This document shows positions 9,201-15,515 of a stretch of 22,027 nt of DNA, in pieces. The translations under genes and the position numbers were made by a program. The DNA is from a virus. Numbering within the stretch: position 1 is the stretch's first letter; each line of letters begins with the position of its first letter. The stretch lies in the IMG/VR virus record IMGVR_UViG_3300008218_000066, positions 1 to 22,027 of that record; one strand, given 5' to 3'. Below the pieces are notes generated by a model, which was given only the letters and a program-made list of their open reading frames with translations, searched no databases and had not been told where the DNA came from.

Positions 9201-12101
9201 AAGAGTATTAACCATATGATTTACAGATTGGTTTAATAATCTTTCATACACAGCATCATTCATAAAAACATCACCCAACTTATTGGTCATATTATCCTTT
9301 GCACCTGCAATTGCATCCATAGTAATAGCTTTGTCAGTAGATACATTTAAATTTTTGTTGCCAGTTAATACATTATAAACATTCTGTACTCTGGCATAAA
9401 ACTTTGTAAGATCATCAAACCTTTGTTGGTCTGCTTTAGTTTGTATAACATCTTTATCTGATAGCTCAGGCACTCTACTTCTGTTTAACTGCATACTATC
9501 TATCTGTCTTTGTAGAAACTCAACATCTTCTTTAGCTAAGTTTGTAAATATCCTGTCTCTTTTAACGTCAGTAAACATGCGAAGAGTATTATTTATATCT
9601 ATATCAGCATTTGTGACATTGTAAGCTATCCACATATTATTATCGTGCATGATACCTTTATCAAACATCATAGAATCTCTGCCGTATGAACTTTCATTCA
9701 TCAATGCAACATAACCCTCATATGAAGTTTCCAAAGCCTTTAATTGTTGGTCTCCTAGAGCTGGTTTCTCCCTTGCTAGTCTACCCTCAATAATAACCTT
9801 ACCATTCTTCTGTCCTTCTTCAAGAAACTTTTCATGAGTGACTTTGAAATCATTCAGTGTCTCAGATGGCCTTGAGCCTAACAATCTTTGAAGATTAACT
9901 TCTGGAACTCTCAGAATACTAGTACTGGGATCATATGAATAATTTGTTACTCCAATAGACTCATAAAATCCTATCGCACTGCCAAGCTGTAAGTCATAAA
10001 ACTTTTCATTTGCAGTCCATCCAGCCTGAAGTTCAACCTTTCTCAGCCAAATTTCAGGAAAAGCCTGGTTCTCTCTTATCCCAGGTATCTCATTTATTCT
10101 TTTTACAATATCTACAGCTTCATCAGGAGTAACATGCTTCATTACATTTCCGATATCAGTAGAGTTATTGTCATAATGAGCAATAACTTTCATCGCAATA
10201 TCTAATTTTCCTTTTGCTACAGGATCAGCTACTACATTAACAACTGATTCATAAGCTTCATTCAGGGGCTTTGCTCCTTCTATTACGGGAGAGTCCTCAG
10301 CTATAACAAATTTATCTCTAAGAATATCATCTACTATCTTATAATCACCAGTATTAACTAAGTAACGACCAAAGAGTTCTGTAGCAGCATTATTAATATT
10401 TAAACCTTCACCAGATGATTTATATCCCATCACTTCAAGACCAGCTCTGATAGATTGTATCTTCTTAACATTAGCAGTGTAATACTGCTTCATTTCTCCT
10501 GTTTCAAAAAGTCTTGACTGCTTTCTACTGGTACCACCTTCCCCAAAAGTTCTGCCACTCTTTGCAAACAACATCCCAACAATCATATTAGACACTATTT
10601 CTGACGGATCAGCACCAAGAGCTCCTACAGGATCAAACTTACCAGTTTCATCATAATATTGTTTTATAGCTGGAAGGTTCATAGCCAATGCACCTGCTAT
10701 CATTCTACCTGCAGATCCTGTGAGATCTTCCTTTATTTCCTTACCCATATAACTCAGCCACTCACGAGAAAAACCCTTCCTTACATTCTTTAGCATAGAA
10801 ACAGCTTCATCTCTGGTAAGATTTTCAATTTCCCTTCCAGCTAATTCCTTGGACAAGATGGTTTTCTTCAAAGAACCCTCAGATACATCATCTATAAACT
10901 GTAATGTAGTTCTTGCTTGATGACCTGCCATTCTATCTGCAGGTTTCCATGCTTTTCTTAAAGTATTTAATCCAGCCATTGCTTCCTTATGAAGCTTGGT
11001 AGTTCTACCACCTTTAATAAATCTGGTAGGAGCAATTAAAGACATCCACAATCCAGATTGACCAGAATGAATAAGTACATCCATAAGACCTGAATTCAAA
11101 TTTTCTAAATGCTTTAACTCTTTAGCATCAAATTCACCCCCCAGTATTTCTCCAGTTTTATGAGTCACATTTTCAATAGCAGCTTGAGCCAGATGATGCG
11201 TAAATCCCAACACTGCATCAGTCGACATTGCAGATAGTGTTCTACCTGTCTTACCAGTTAATGTCCACTGAGACCCTCTTGCTATAGATCCTGGTCTCTT
11301 AGCGGCTGCTTGAGCACCCAACCCTACAACAGCATCCATATAATTATGGAATTGATGTGTAGAATATTTCATGGCAGAGGATATTAAGTTATCTGATAGT
11401 TTTAATGCAGACTCAGCCCCCATATCAGGCATTTCACTAAGCAGCTTACGACTCATATCATCTACTGCATGTGTATAAGCTTCTTGATTAAACTTCCAAA
11501 GTCTTTTATATCCAGGAGACCTGACTATTTTAGTAGCCTCTCTCATAGCTTCAAGGGTTCCTCTTTCCAGACCCTCCATTGCTAAGTCACCTACTTCACC
11601 TTTTAATAATTTGTCCCCATATTTTGCTAAAGACTCAATGCCTTTTTTCTCACCAAACTTTTCTACAGCTTCAGTACCTGCTTTTTTTGCTATATGTGTA
11701 GCAACCCTACCTGTAGGAAATTTCTTTGTAAAAGCACTACTTAATAATCCTAATGCTTTACCAGTCCAGCTAAATGTGGCAAACATTCCCACACCCTGTC
11801 CAAGTATAAACCCAGCCTTACCTGCTCCTGTTTGTTCCTCCCATGGCCTGTAGGTACCTAGAGAAAGGGCTGATCTTCCACCTTTTCCAAGTTCAGTGAG
11901 TGCTGCTACATCAAAAGCACCCCAAGTAGCAGCAGATGTTCCCCCCCATAAAAGATTACCTGTAAAATCTGTAAGCCAACTACTATCATCCTCATCATAG
12001 ATGGGATCCATACCCTTACCAAGCTCTAGTTGTCTTAACTGTTCTAGATACCTTTTATTCTCATCTTCTTCTACGGGAGACGTATAAAGTCCATTGCTCA
12101 T
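3282..12101 (-). CDS. Giant virion protein, candidate packaged RNA polymerase (2939 aa)
   Basis: At 2939 residues this is the largest gene here and sits at the end of the structural block. The N-terminal ~120 residues include a Gly-rich hydrophobic stretch (GFILGQGVGMFATFSW), as in many injected phage proteins. The middle holds motifs expected of double-psi beta-barrel RNA polymerases: MKPKG at 1708-1712, YDKSAFF at 1727-1733, FRSGNK at 1752-1757, RQP at 2109-2111 and DADHDFDK at 2157-2164. The last aligns with NADFDGDQ of RNAP beta-prime, putting putative metal-binding Asp at 2159, 2161 and 2163. Lys 1729 and 1757 would be the basic residues of the other barrel. Known virion RNAPs of crAss-like phages are similar giants with DxDxD. 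The rest is mostly helical. The ATG follows the upstream stop by 3 nt with a poor ribosome binding site, suggesting coupled translation. The gene itself is certain; the enzyme call is inference. Confidence 0.7.
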   Translation of the reverse strand: MSNGLYTSPVEEDENKRYLEQLRQLELGKGMDPIYDEDDSSWLTDFTGNLLWGGTSAATWGAFDVAALTELGKGGRSALSLGTYRPWEEQTGAGKAGFILGQGVGMFATFSWTGKALGLLSSAFTKKFPTGRVATHIAKKAGTEAVEKFGEKKGIESLAKYGDKLLKGEVGDLAMEGLERGTLEAMREATKIVRSPGYKRLWKFNQEAYTHAVDDMSRKLLSEMPDMGAESALKLSDNLISSAMKYSTHQFHNYMDAVVGLGAQAAAKRPGSIARGSQWTLTGKTGRTLSAMSTDAVLGFTHHLAQAAIENVTHKTGEILGGEFDAKELKHLENLNSGLMDVLIHSGQSGLWMSLIAPTRFIKGGRTTKLHKEAMAGLNTLRKAWKPADRMAGHQARTTLQFIDDVSEGSLKKTILSKELAGREIENLTRDEAVSMLKNVRKGFSREWLSYMGKEIKEDLTGSAGRMIAGALAMNLPAIKQYYDETGKFDPVGALGADPSEIVSNMIVGMLFAKSGRTFGEGGTSRKQSRLFETGEMKQYYTANVKKIQSIRAGLEVMGYKSSGEGLNINNAATELFGRYLVNTGDYKIVDDILRDKFVIAEDSPVIEGAKPLNEAYESVVNVVADPVAKGKLDIAMKVIAHYDNNSTDIGNVMKHVTPDEAVDIVKRINEIPGIRENQAFPEIWLRKVELQAGWTANEKFYDLQLGSAIGFYESIGVTNYSYDPSTSILRVPEVNLQRLLGSRPSETLNDFKVTHEKFLEEGQKNGKVIIEGRLAREKPALGDQQLKALETSYEGYVALMNESSYGRDSMMFDKGIMHDNNMWIAYNVTNADIDINNTLRMFTDVKRDRIFTNLAKEDVEFLQRQIDSMQLNRSRVPELSDKDVIQTKADQQRFDDLTKFYARVQNVYNVLTGNKNLNVSTDKAITMDAIAGAKDNMTNKLGDVFMNDAVYERLLNQSVNHMVNTLDIQSLGRNQQLKHSLLVMMNGGVGTSGTSVGDLNKYGGLVVRRENQIQIPDTNTLFRILKSSPELQKENLDSLREYYSDFQEGISAASGPINITKDATAITELITSVGGASNARGILNIARIFSQVGHIKDLHNGYESLTDYMNKIKNDSDLYVENYTAMSDFDASISGSLRELVHQMGTLRSNIKHLIDTRDYQALIDIKLEENSSLMQSLERFKNRDLIDVIDKDTGDIVSTKYKQELVDVIARTKELLGNNVLNEENISSYVNEQIAKSEYDIYTREHTLRMNTTPQRFESDYGVPTAQQEIIIDNALGGKNVRSAQVTNEKILNSVRELYREAVQRQLEIFQDTGRVTERLTDEQLYNDAWQLTSAKAFSGKVKRVKYIGGYDGGILVSSEVGYPVQSQRDGRGVTGLKNILFEGGEGWYVLQPDMKFLMEGQAVAKDLVILDKNVMSAIDSQIENGIGIDSKTVRNEYHKQTLEKSLVEEITATKVPMIRVILNDRTQLAVSKDLAQRSISRAYSEGGALSMLVRTIYGDGNQRAADTFLERFRTPNMSVDVLKEGINEAWNILNQPSLLIPGERSRLDREIELDYMKRRKLADISKGKILNSRYREALTEFYEFVSQETNSPLARALADSYAEMRGEDGRNIPMRSLSINDSGDQLSVISRFRRRLEMYDEDMMAGIDRNQVETFIEGMSKEATDSPTFLTKGSFLRFLGTFAPSRDLIQFNELNEVIGFNVGAMKPKGVDVFVGEDGSVRVSYDKSAFFYSPKIGETLEAAGLDEVKFRSGNKINVSRTGTGELTENYVDPVTRRAEVEARSIEEIVEWTIEASQDRVQEIPWASYDLTQASVPHSGTVGANTGVHYSNRSGLNDWTQIARRTNEFNELLSRVQDSPEALTNIGRSLSESSRAEGDLNPTRTALDSFLDSQGLVVSDWMGDLIVDNLFNRYFQGSKIASREVRGSSYSPMAPFLADQNVDLPLIYTDTDNIGRQRIYGGFGINSEIAEMPFKALGRSTLTETTPNGDHNKLVTGFFIGRHNFHNPAVGRVSKSEFVIIPNEKKGFTAMVEGMELQKDGTFVDIVKGRLDALSPEQQRINRRIYRTIESDVKELRTFWENEGASNEKMLNKLALTDNMWMGILNTRQPRNAYDVVINKVHRENLGSEEVPNWKHYDAREGNSTKQNVVDVLRQDADHDFDKSNVYTTAPHDFIKEVATMAGSKVVNDPLEYSNLIIKKLQVDMGDQAGMRAWFEDVNNTSALRGRFMKLHQISTYLSNALGEGGTLGTLTINNKQVRIKMKSRKDYVNVVGDISRTVKYFLDNYKDIVDVRTEAGFAPGVDKFVRDILFGAENVVNGQVMSRFEGLFKFVGEGNNPDINQARLNAGVGGELLSETLYNQIVSPLNRYLSYNRGELTQADIKSKITLKDVHRGWSDIRDTFFIKKGRKDRVLDLDAIKLDLTEGKNLLYDFLTVESNNPFDIAMASLSSAYDTGLKVKRHAGHLQTNIENLIFEGESKTLLKGVDGLRSTSRQIFRMVKDEGSLAKLVIISDRLESLGGELARLQANQYSNQYDVDKIAKRVDYYAGLKTELELLVGSKIAVERLENVFRYSKGRKEGMQTAFGEDWVVWDSQGKNIKQVIREGETNKRDISPSDLVVRGGKSFEFHPPKRQDRLREKWIAYGKPQLEMATEDGRMVAMDKLQYDGSVIPAYIDFSSEYRKIGREWAVHRDGELLAIQRKALLNMFMNDIGNSYGLSDPLKRRAFLFKLMTPEMDNSTYVVKESNGKYAYDYKFTENEKISKTVYSYLTDVVEGQSFSRDNSMTRIEANNMIQELSRKGALAFYGLTDPYSTVNIPFTRTSSYLDKVSKRLVDIDKNILRPTNVVKGQEHEFNSAISMINQFINGDRLITPFDMARISRKIVGTRGGVDMFRVGESGNSNPVLVRKAGVRGSEPKQTIDQLFNDLAKRRRNCEGGRP
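5613..5771 (-). other. Candidate catalytic barrel loop (RxP...DADHDFDK) in the giant protein
   Basis: This stretch encodes residues 2111-2163. ILNTRQP at 2105-2111 matches the LLNRAP segment of RNAP beta-prime, including Arg-x-Pro. After 45 residues comes QDADHDFDKSNVY, which matches YNADFDGDQMAVH with the Ala before the triad, three alternating Asp, a long polar residue, and Val three residues further on. An extra Asp at 2157 makes four alternating acidic residues. The Gly of DFDGD is replaced, as also happens in crAss-like virion RNAPs (DFDID). The alignment was made by eye. Confidence 0.55.
6831..6980 (-). other. Candidate second barrel (KPKG...YDKSA...FRSGNK) in the giant protein
   Basis: This encodes about residues 1708-1757. 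The pattern is KPxG, a variable turn (VGEDGSVRV), Y-x-K-S-A followed by aromatic residues, then a helix ending GLDEVKFRSGNK. It recalls a conserved block of giant phage RNAP-like proteins in which a KSA strand is followed some 20-35 residues later by a D-x-V-x-F-x-S-x-x-K strand. In the fused two-barrel polymerases the lysine-bearing barrel comes before the Asp-bearing one, as it does here, about 400 residues upstream. The match is from memory of family patterns. Confidence 0.5.
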
Positions 12102-12104
12102 AAT

Positions 12105-12680
12105 TTATTTTACCATAAATCTGGTAGAATAAGGAGAGCCAGACAGATAATCTAAAGATTCTTTAATGTGTTTTGATCCCATAAAAGGCTTATCACTATA
12201 AGTCATTTCAATACCTAACAAAGAGAGAAGTGAGTTAGCCATATCTACTGGAGCACCAACTGCGCCAGCTATAACTGATCTTTGATAATCCCCAGTCAGC
12301 ATATCAGCTGTAAGAGACCGTACTCCTGAAACTAAAGGTTCTACCACAGGTTCGACTGCTTCTACTGCAACCTTACCAGCTTCTATAGCTGCTTGAGATC
12401 GTGCTTGTTCAGCCTGACCTGAGTACATAATACCTTTTCCAAAAAGATCAAGAATACTACCTTCTCCTATACCAGGTATTTTTGGCATATCAGAAAAAGC
12501 GGGTAAACCTTCATATGGAGGCTTAACTTCCACAGAATCACCTGGAAGATTAATTTTTTGTGAAGCTAGAATAGAATCTCTTTCAACCTGCCTTAACTTC
12601 CAACTTGCCTGTATCTTTTTAAGTTCTTCCTTATTCATATTGTGGTACCATTGTTCCATCAGCAAGTCTTTGCCATCCAT
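12105..12680 (-). CDS. Probable virion protein with Gly/Ala-rich GAPVD segment (191 aa)
   Basis: I take the ATG at 12680 because AGGTGG lies 4-5 nt upstream. An in-frame TTG at 12698 would add six residues. The gene begins 50 nt inside the end of the 520-aa gene, in another frame, and stops 3 nt before the giant gene. The first 35 residues are a charged helix. The middle is Pro-rich with an Ala/Val-rich helix (about 85-120). The C-terminal half contains AGAVGAPVDMANSLLSLLGI followed by SDKPFMGSKHI. This GxPVD...LL..G...S..P..GS order recurs near the ends of large phage internal proteins, in my recollection. That and the position suggest a small inner-virion or ejection protein, perhaps a detached piece of a larger relative. 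No enzyme motif is visible. Confidence 0.7.
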   Translation of the reverse strand: MDGKDLLMEQWYHNMNKEELKKIQASWKLRQVERDSILASQKINLPGDSVEVKPPYEGLPAFSDMPKIPGIGEGSILDLFGKGIMYSGQAEQARSQAAIEAGKVAVEAVEPVVEPLVSGVRSLTADMLTGDYQRSVIAGAVGAPVDMANSLLSLLGIEMTYSDKPFMGSKHIKESLDYLSGSPYSTRFMVK

Positions 12681-14193
12681 CAATCCACCTATCTTCAACT
12701 ATATCATAATTATAATTACGTTTAACTAGATCCATAAAATCACCTGCAAGGTCTTTTTGATACACGGTAAGATTTTTTTCTAAAATAGTATCATATCCAC
12801 CTTCATAACCAATAGCACTTTCAAGATAATTTGTCCTAAAGTATTCTTTTAATATACCTCGAACAGTGCCTTCATGTCGAAGATCTACACCAAGAATATA
12901 TTTAATGTCATCAGCATATTTACCAGCTGCAGTTGAACTAACCTTCTTAACATCACTAAATCTTTTATATGCTTGAGCTATTAATTCATCCCTATCATTA
13001 TAAGCAGGTACCTCTAGTCCTCTTTTAACCTGAAGAGGATCTGACATTCTAGTAGGCTTATTTTCATGATATATTTCTTCTCCCAATTGTTTTATTTGTA
13101 TAGCCCGTATTCTTTTAGGATCATTAGCTTTTTTACCTAAAAGTTCTTCATATCTATCTTGAAACTCAATTGAACTCATGTTTCGTATCGTTTGTGGATC
13201 TATACCTAAATCACCAGCAGGAGCTGGATTAAAAATCAATCCTATCCTAAATGCTTCAGCATCAAAAACTGTTTGACCTTTTTCTATAAGGTCTGGCTTT
13301 TGTTCTTTCTGACCAGAAAGCATATTTGCATATCCAAAAGAAGCAGACAGCATTCCAGTCATAGATTCTTCAATCATAGGATTATAAATATTCATTCTTG
13401 CTAAACTCTTATTTGTTTCTACATCACCAGGATGTCTCTGCTTGCCTGTTTCAATAGCATGTCGCTCTTTAGCCATAAGAGCAGTATCTATAGCTCTTTG
13501 TTCACCTGCTCTTGTTATCTCTCTTTGTTCTATTTCCCAATCTTCCCTCTTTCTTTTAGTTTCTAAACCTGCAATAGTTATTGGGTCAGGTTGATGTCTT
13601 TGAAAGAAAACCTCCAGTTCTTTAGGTATCTCTTCGCCCTCTTTCAAATCAGGATAAAACTTTCCTCTGAATGCAGCTTGACTAAGATCTTCAGGCCCCC
13701 ACTCTGCTATTTCTTCTTCTGTTGCTCCAGTTTTAAAAGTAGCACCTATGCCTTTAGTAATAAAGTCCTGTGCCTGGGATAGCTTTGCTAACTTATCTAT
13801 TGAACTAGCCATAGCAGGGCCAAGCACATCAATCTGATTTTGTGTGACTTGCATAGCTTGCGTATGGTATTTGAAAGGCTCCGTATATAAATCAGCTGTT
13901 ATATCTTCTACACTACTCCCTAATTTTCCTTCTTTACCAGTTTTATATATATCTTGTAAGCTATCAGATTCTCCTATATAACCAGCTATCTGAGCTTGTT
14001 TCTCCAGCCAAGCAACTTGAATCGTATTTCTTTGGCTTTCCAGAGAGTTTAATCTCTTAATAGCTAGGTTTACTCTATTTGTTTCTTCAGTTGTTTTATC
14101 ACCAATAGTAGCAAGAGCCAGCTTTAGTGCATGATCTGTAGCATCACGGAATGCATCTGCTGATGAATATATTCTTGGTTGTCTAAAAGCCAT
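12631..14193 (-). CDS. Helical probable virion protein of unknown function (520 aa)
   Basis: A 520-residue protein with no domain I recognise. It is predicted mostly helical and strongly charged. Residues about 20-75 form a long helix likely to coil (RVNLAIKRLNSLESQRNTIQ), and another charged helical stretch runs around 210-250. No signal peptide, membrane span or cysteine cluster is seen. The ATG shares one base with the stop of the 55-aa gene upstream (TAATG), so translation is probably coupled. A weak GAG lies about 10 nt before it. The 3' end overlaps the next gene by 50 nt. Its place between the repeat protein and the giant protein suggests an internal capsid or ejection protein, an inference from order alone. 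Confidence 0.75.
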   Translation of the reverse strand: MAFRQPRIYSSADAFRDATDHALKLALATIGDKTTEETNRVNLAIKRLNSLESQRNTIQVAWLEKQAQIAGYIGESDSLQDIYKTGKEGKLGSSVEDITADLYTEPFKYHTQAMQVTQNQIDVLGPAMASSIDKLAKLSQAQDFITKGIGATFKTGATEEEIAEWGPEDLSQAAFRGKFYPDLKEGEEIPKELEVFFQRHQPDPITIAGLETKRKREDWEIEQREITRAGEQRAIDTALMAKERHAIETGKQRHPGDVETNKSLARMNIYNPMIEESMTGMLSASFGYANMLSGQKEQKPDLIEKGQTVFDAEAFRIGLIFNPAPAGDLGIDPQTIRNMSSIEFQDRYEELLGKKANDPKRIRAIQIKQLGEEIYHENKPTRMSDPLQVKRGLEVPAYNDRDELIAQAYKRFSDVKKVSSTAAGKYADDIKYILGVDLRHEGTVRGILKEYFRTNYLESAIGYEGGYDTILEKNLTVYQKDLAGDFMDLVKRNYNYDIVEDRWIDGWQRLADGTMVPQYE

Positions 14194-14360
14194 TATTTAT
14201 TACTCTGTATCTTATCAATTGCATCTAAAGCATTACGCCTATATGATACCTTTTCATTAAGCCAGTCACGTCTCTTACTGCAGCCACCACATTCTTTTAT
14301 CTTGCCACCAGAAACTTTCTTAATGACATTAGATACTGTATCTCCTAATCCCTTATTCAT
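14193..14360 (-). CDS. Small CxxC phage protein (55 aa)
   Basis: This short gene starts at an ATG 5 nt after the stop of the 372-aa gene and ends with a TAA whose last base is the first base of the next ATG. The 55-residue product begins MNKGLGDTVSNVIKKVSGGK, followed by ECGGCSKRRDWLNE and a basic helical tail. The GxGDT...K...CGGCxKRxxxLN arrangement is one I have seen as a tiny conserved protein in tail regions of aquatic phages. Its role is not known to me. The CxxC pair could bind metal or form a disulfide. The fit without gaps between its neighbours and the recognisable pattern make it a real gene, despite its length and only a weak ribosome binding site (AAAGAAG). Confidence 0.8.
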   Translation of the reverse strand: MNKGLGDTVSNVIKKVSGGKIKECGGCSKRRDWLNEKVSYRRNALDAIDKIQSNK

Positions 14361-14365
14361 CTTCT

Positions 14366-15484
14366 TTAACCATATCTTCTTGCACCCATAACTTGGCCCA
14401 TATTTTGTGTACCTGTTACTAAACTACCAGTGCCTGTACCTGTCCCCGAACCAGTGCCTGTACCAGTGCCTGTACCTGTGCCTGTGCCAGTTCCTGTATC
14501 TCCTCCCGTTGAAGTTTTACCTCCATAGCAATCTGCAGGTTGATTACCATAGCCACACATATATGCTGCTGGCTGTTCAGTACCATCACAACAAGTAACT
14601 GTTCCTGTATTAGGATCAGTCCAACCTGGAGGAGGAGTATAATCATCATCACCTGACCATATACCTGAACCAAGAAGAACATTCAATGTAGCTCGGTTTT
14701 GCTCCTCCCAACTTTCTCTTTGCCCAAATATATCAGATTCCAAACCTTGATAAATATCTGTTGTACCCTGCTGTAATGCTAATTGACCTGTTTCTAAAGC
14801 TTGTTCATACCCCATCTGTCCAGTTTCCATAGCTTGTTCATAACCTAATGTCTGAGCTTCTAAACCCTGTTGATAACGAGATTGACCTGCTGCTAGAGCT
14901 TGTTCATATGCTGATTGTCCTAATCCAAAAGATCTTGCATACGCTCCAGAAACTTCTTCTTCAGCTTGTCTTTGTCTTTGCCCTCCAAATGTCAACCCAC
15001 GACCTCTAGTTAACATTTGTTCTCCCATTCGTGTTACATCTTGATAACCTCTACGTGCTTCAGCACCTAACTCTCCTCTTTGTCCTTCCCATTGTTCACC
15101 TAGACCTCTTTCTTGTAATCTCCAAGACTCACCTAGCTGTTCTCTACCAAGATCTAATGTTTCTCCAAGTTGGGCTCCTCTTAAGCCCCAAGCTTCTCCT
15201 AATTGTTCTTCCTGTAAACCCCAAGCAGCTCCAAGCTGACCAATATCAATATCAGCATGTCGTTCAGCCATCTCTTCTCTTCTAGGATCATATGGATCAA
15301 AGAATTGTTGCCAGTCATCTTCCCAACTACTTCCTGCAAGTATATCACCATAACCAAGAGACCCCACAGTACCTGTGAAAGAAGTCTGCTCTTGTCCTGT
15401 ACCAGGAGGAGTAGAGGATTCATACCTGCAATTAGGATATTCACCTACCCAATTTGGGCCATATGTTTCACTACATGTTGGCAT
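14366..15484 (-). CDS. 11-residue-repeat virion protein with Thr-Gly linker and Cys-rich ends (372 aa)
   Basis: The N-terminus is short and Cys/Pro-rich (Cys 4 and 19). Residues 83-148 hold six tandem 11-residue units of the type QLGEAWGLRGA. Residues 190-244 hold five more of the type QMGYEQALETG, and a basic stretch lies between the blocks. Hendecad repeats favour right-handed coiled coils or a long amphipathic helix. A Cys-rich patch (Cys 298, 299, 310, 319) and a run of about 12 Thr-Gly pairs (330-353) lead to a basic tail. No enzyme motif, signal peptide or membrane span is seen. From position and design I infer a rod-like or membrane-contacting virion component, perhaps an ejection or inner-core protein. 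The start has only a poor ribosome binding site, but no better start precedes the repeats. Confidence 0.75.
   Translation of the reverse strand: MPTCSETYGPNWVGEYPNCRYESSTPPGTGQEQTSFTGTVGSLGYGDILAGSSWEDDWQQFFDPYDPRREEMAERHADIDIGQLGAAWGLQEEQLGEAWGLRGAQLGETLDLGREQLGESWRLQERGLGEQWEGQRGELGAEARRGYQDVTRMGEQMLTRGRGLTFGGQRQRQAEEEVSGAYARSFGLGQSAYEQALAAGQSRYQQGLEAQTLGYEQAMETGQMGYEQALETGQLALQQGTTDIYQGLESDIFGQRESWEEQNRATLNVLLGSGIWSGDDDYTPPPGWTDPNTGTVTCCDGTEQPAAYMCGYGNQPADCYGGKTSTGGDTGTGTGTGTGTGTGTGSGTGTGTGSLVTGTQNMGQVMGARRYG
14426..14497 (-). repeat. Hexanucleotide (Thr-Gly)n coding repeat
   Basis: This stretch encodes Thr 330 to Gly 353 of the 372-aa protein as imperfect 6-nt units (ACAGGN/ACTGGN), with one Ser replacing Thr. 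It is a low-complexity flexible linker in the protein and a potential slippage site in the DNA. Because the unit is 6 nt, gain or loss changes linker length without a frameshift. Confidence 0.85.
14753..14917 (-). repeat. Second block of five 33-nt (11-aa) tandem repeats
   Basis: It encodes residues 190-244. The units are QSAYEQALAAG, QSRYQQGLEAQ, TLGYEQAMETG, QMGYEQALETG and QLALQQGTTDI. The best consensus is Q-x-G-Y-E-Q-A-L-E-T-G. Units three and four are the most alike, and the last is degraded. Confidence 0.85.
15041..15238 (-). repeat. First block of six 33-nt (11-aa) tandem repeats
   Basis: It encodes residues 83-148. The units are QLGAAWGLQEE, QLGEAWGLRGA, QLGETLDLGRE, QLGESWRLQER, GLGEQWEGQRG and ELGAEARRGYQ. 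Leu-Gly at positions 2-3 is invariant, and a Trp is usual at position 6. The same 11-residue period with a different consensus recurs downstream in the same gene. Confidence 0.88.
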
Positions 15485-15515
15485 AATCTATATTCTTATT
15501 TTAAATCTTTCATAT

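Noticed and set aside
3282-12101. T7/N4-type single-subunit RNA polymerase in the giant protein
   Set aside because: Size and context recall N4 vRNAP, but I could not find the T7-family motifs (TxxGR, the motif B helix with R...K....YG, HDS-type motif C). The Asp-rich loop and the lysine block fit the two-barrel type instead.
3282-12101. Lytic transglycosylase or peptidase domain in the giant protein
   Set aside because: Many large internal virion proteins have one, but I saw no ExxS...GLMQ or NlpC/P60-type Cys-His signature.
14419-14682. Alternative minus-strand frame of 87 residues across the Thr-Gly tract
   Set aside because: It is the same 6-nt repeat read in another frame (Leu/Val/Gln-rich) inside the 372-aa gene, with no start signal.
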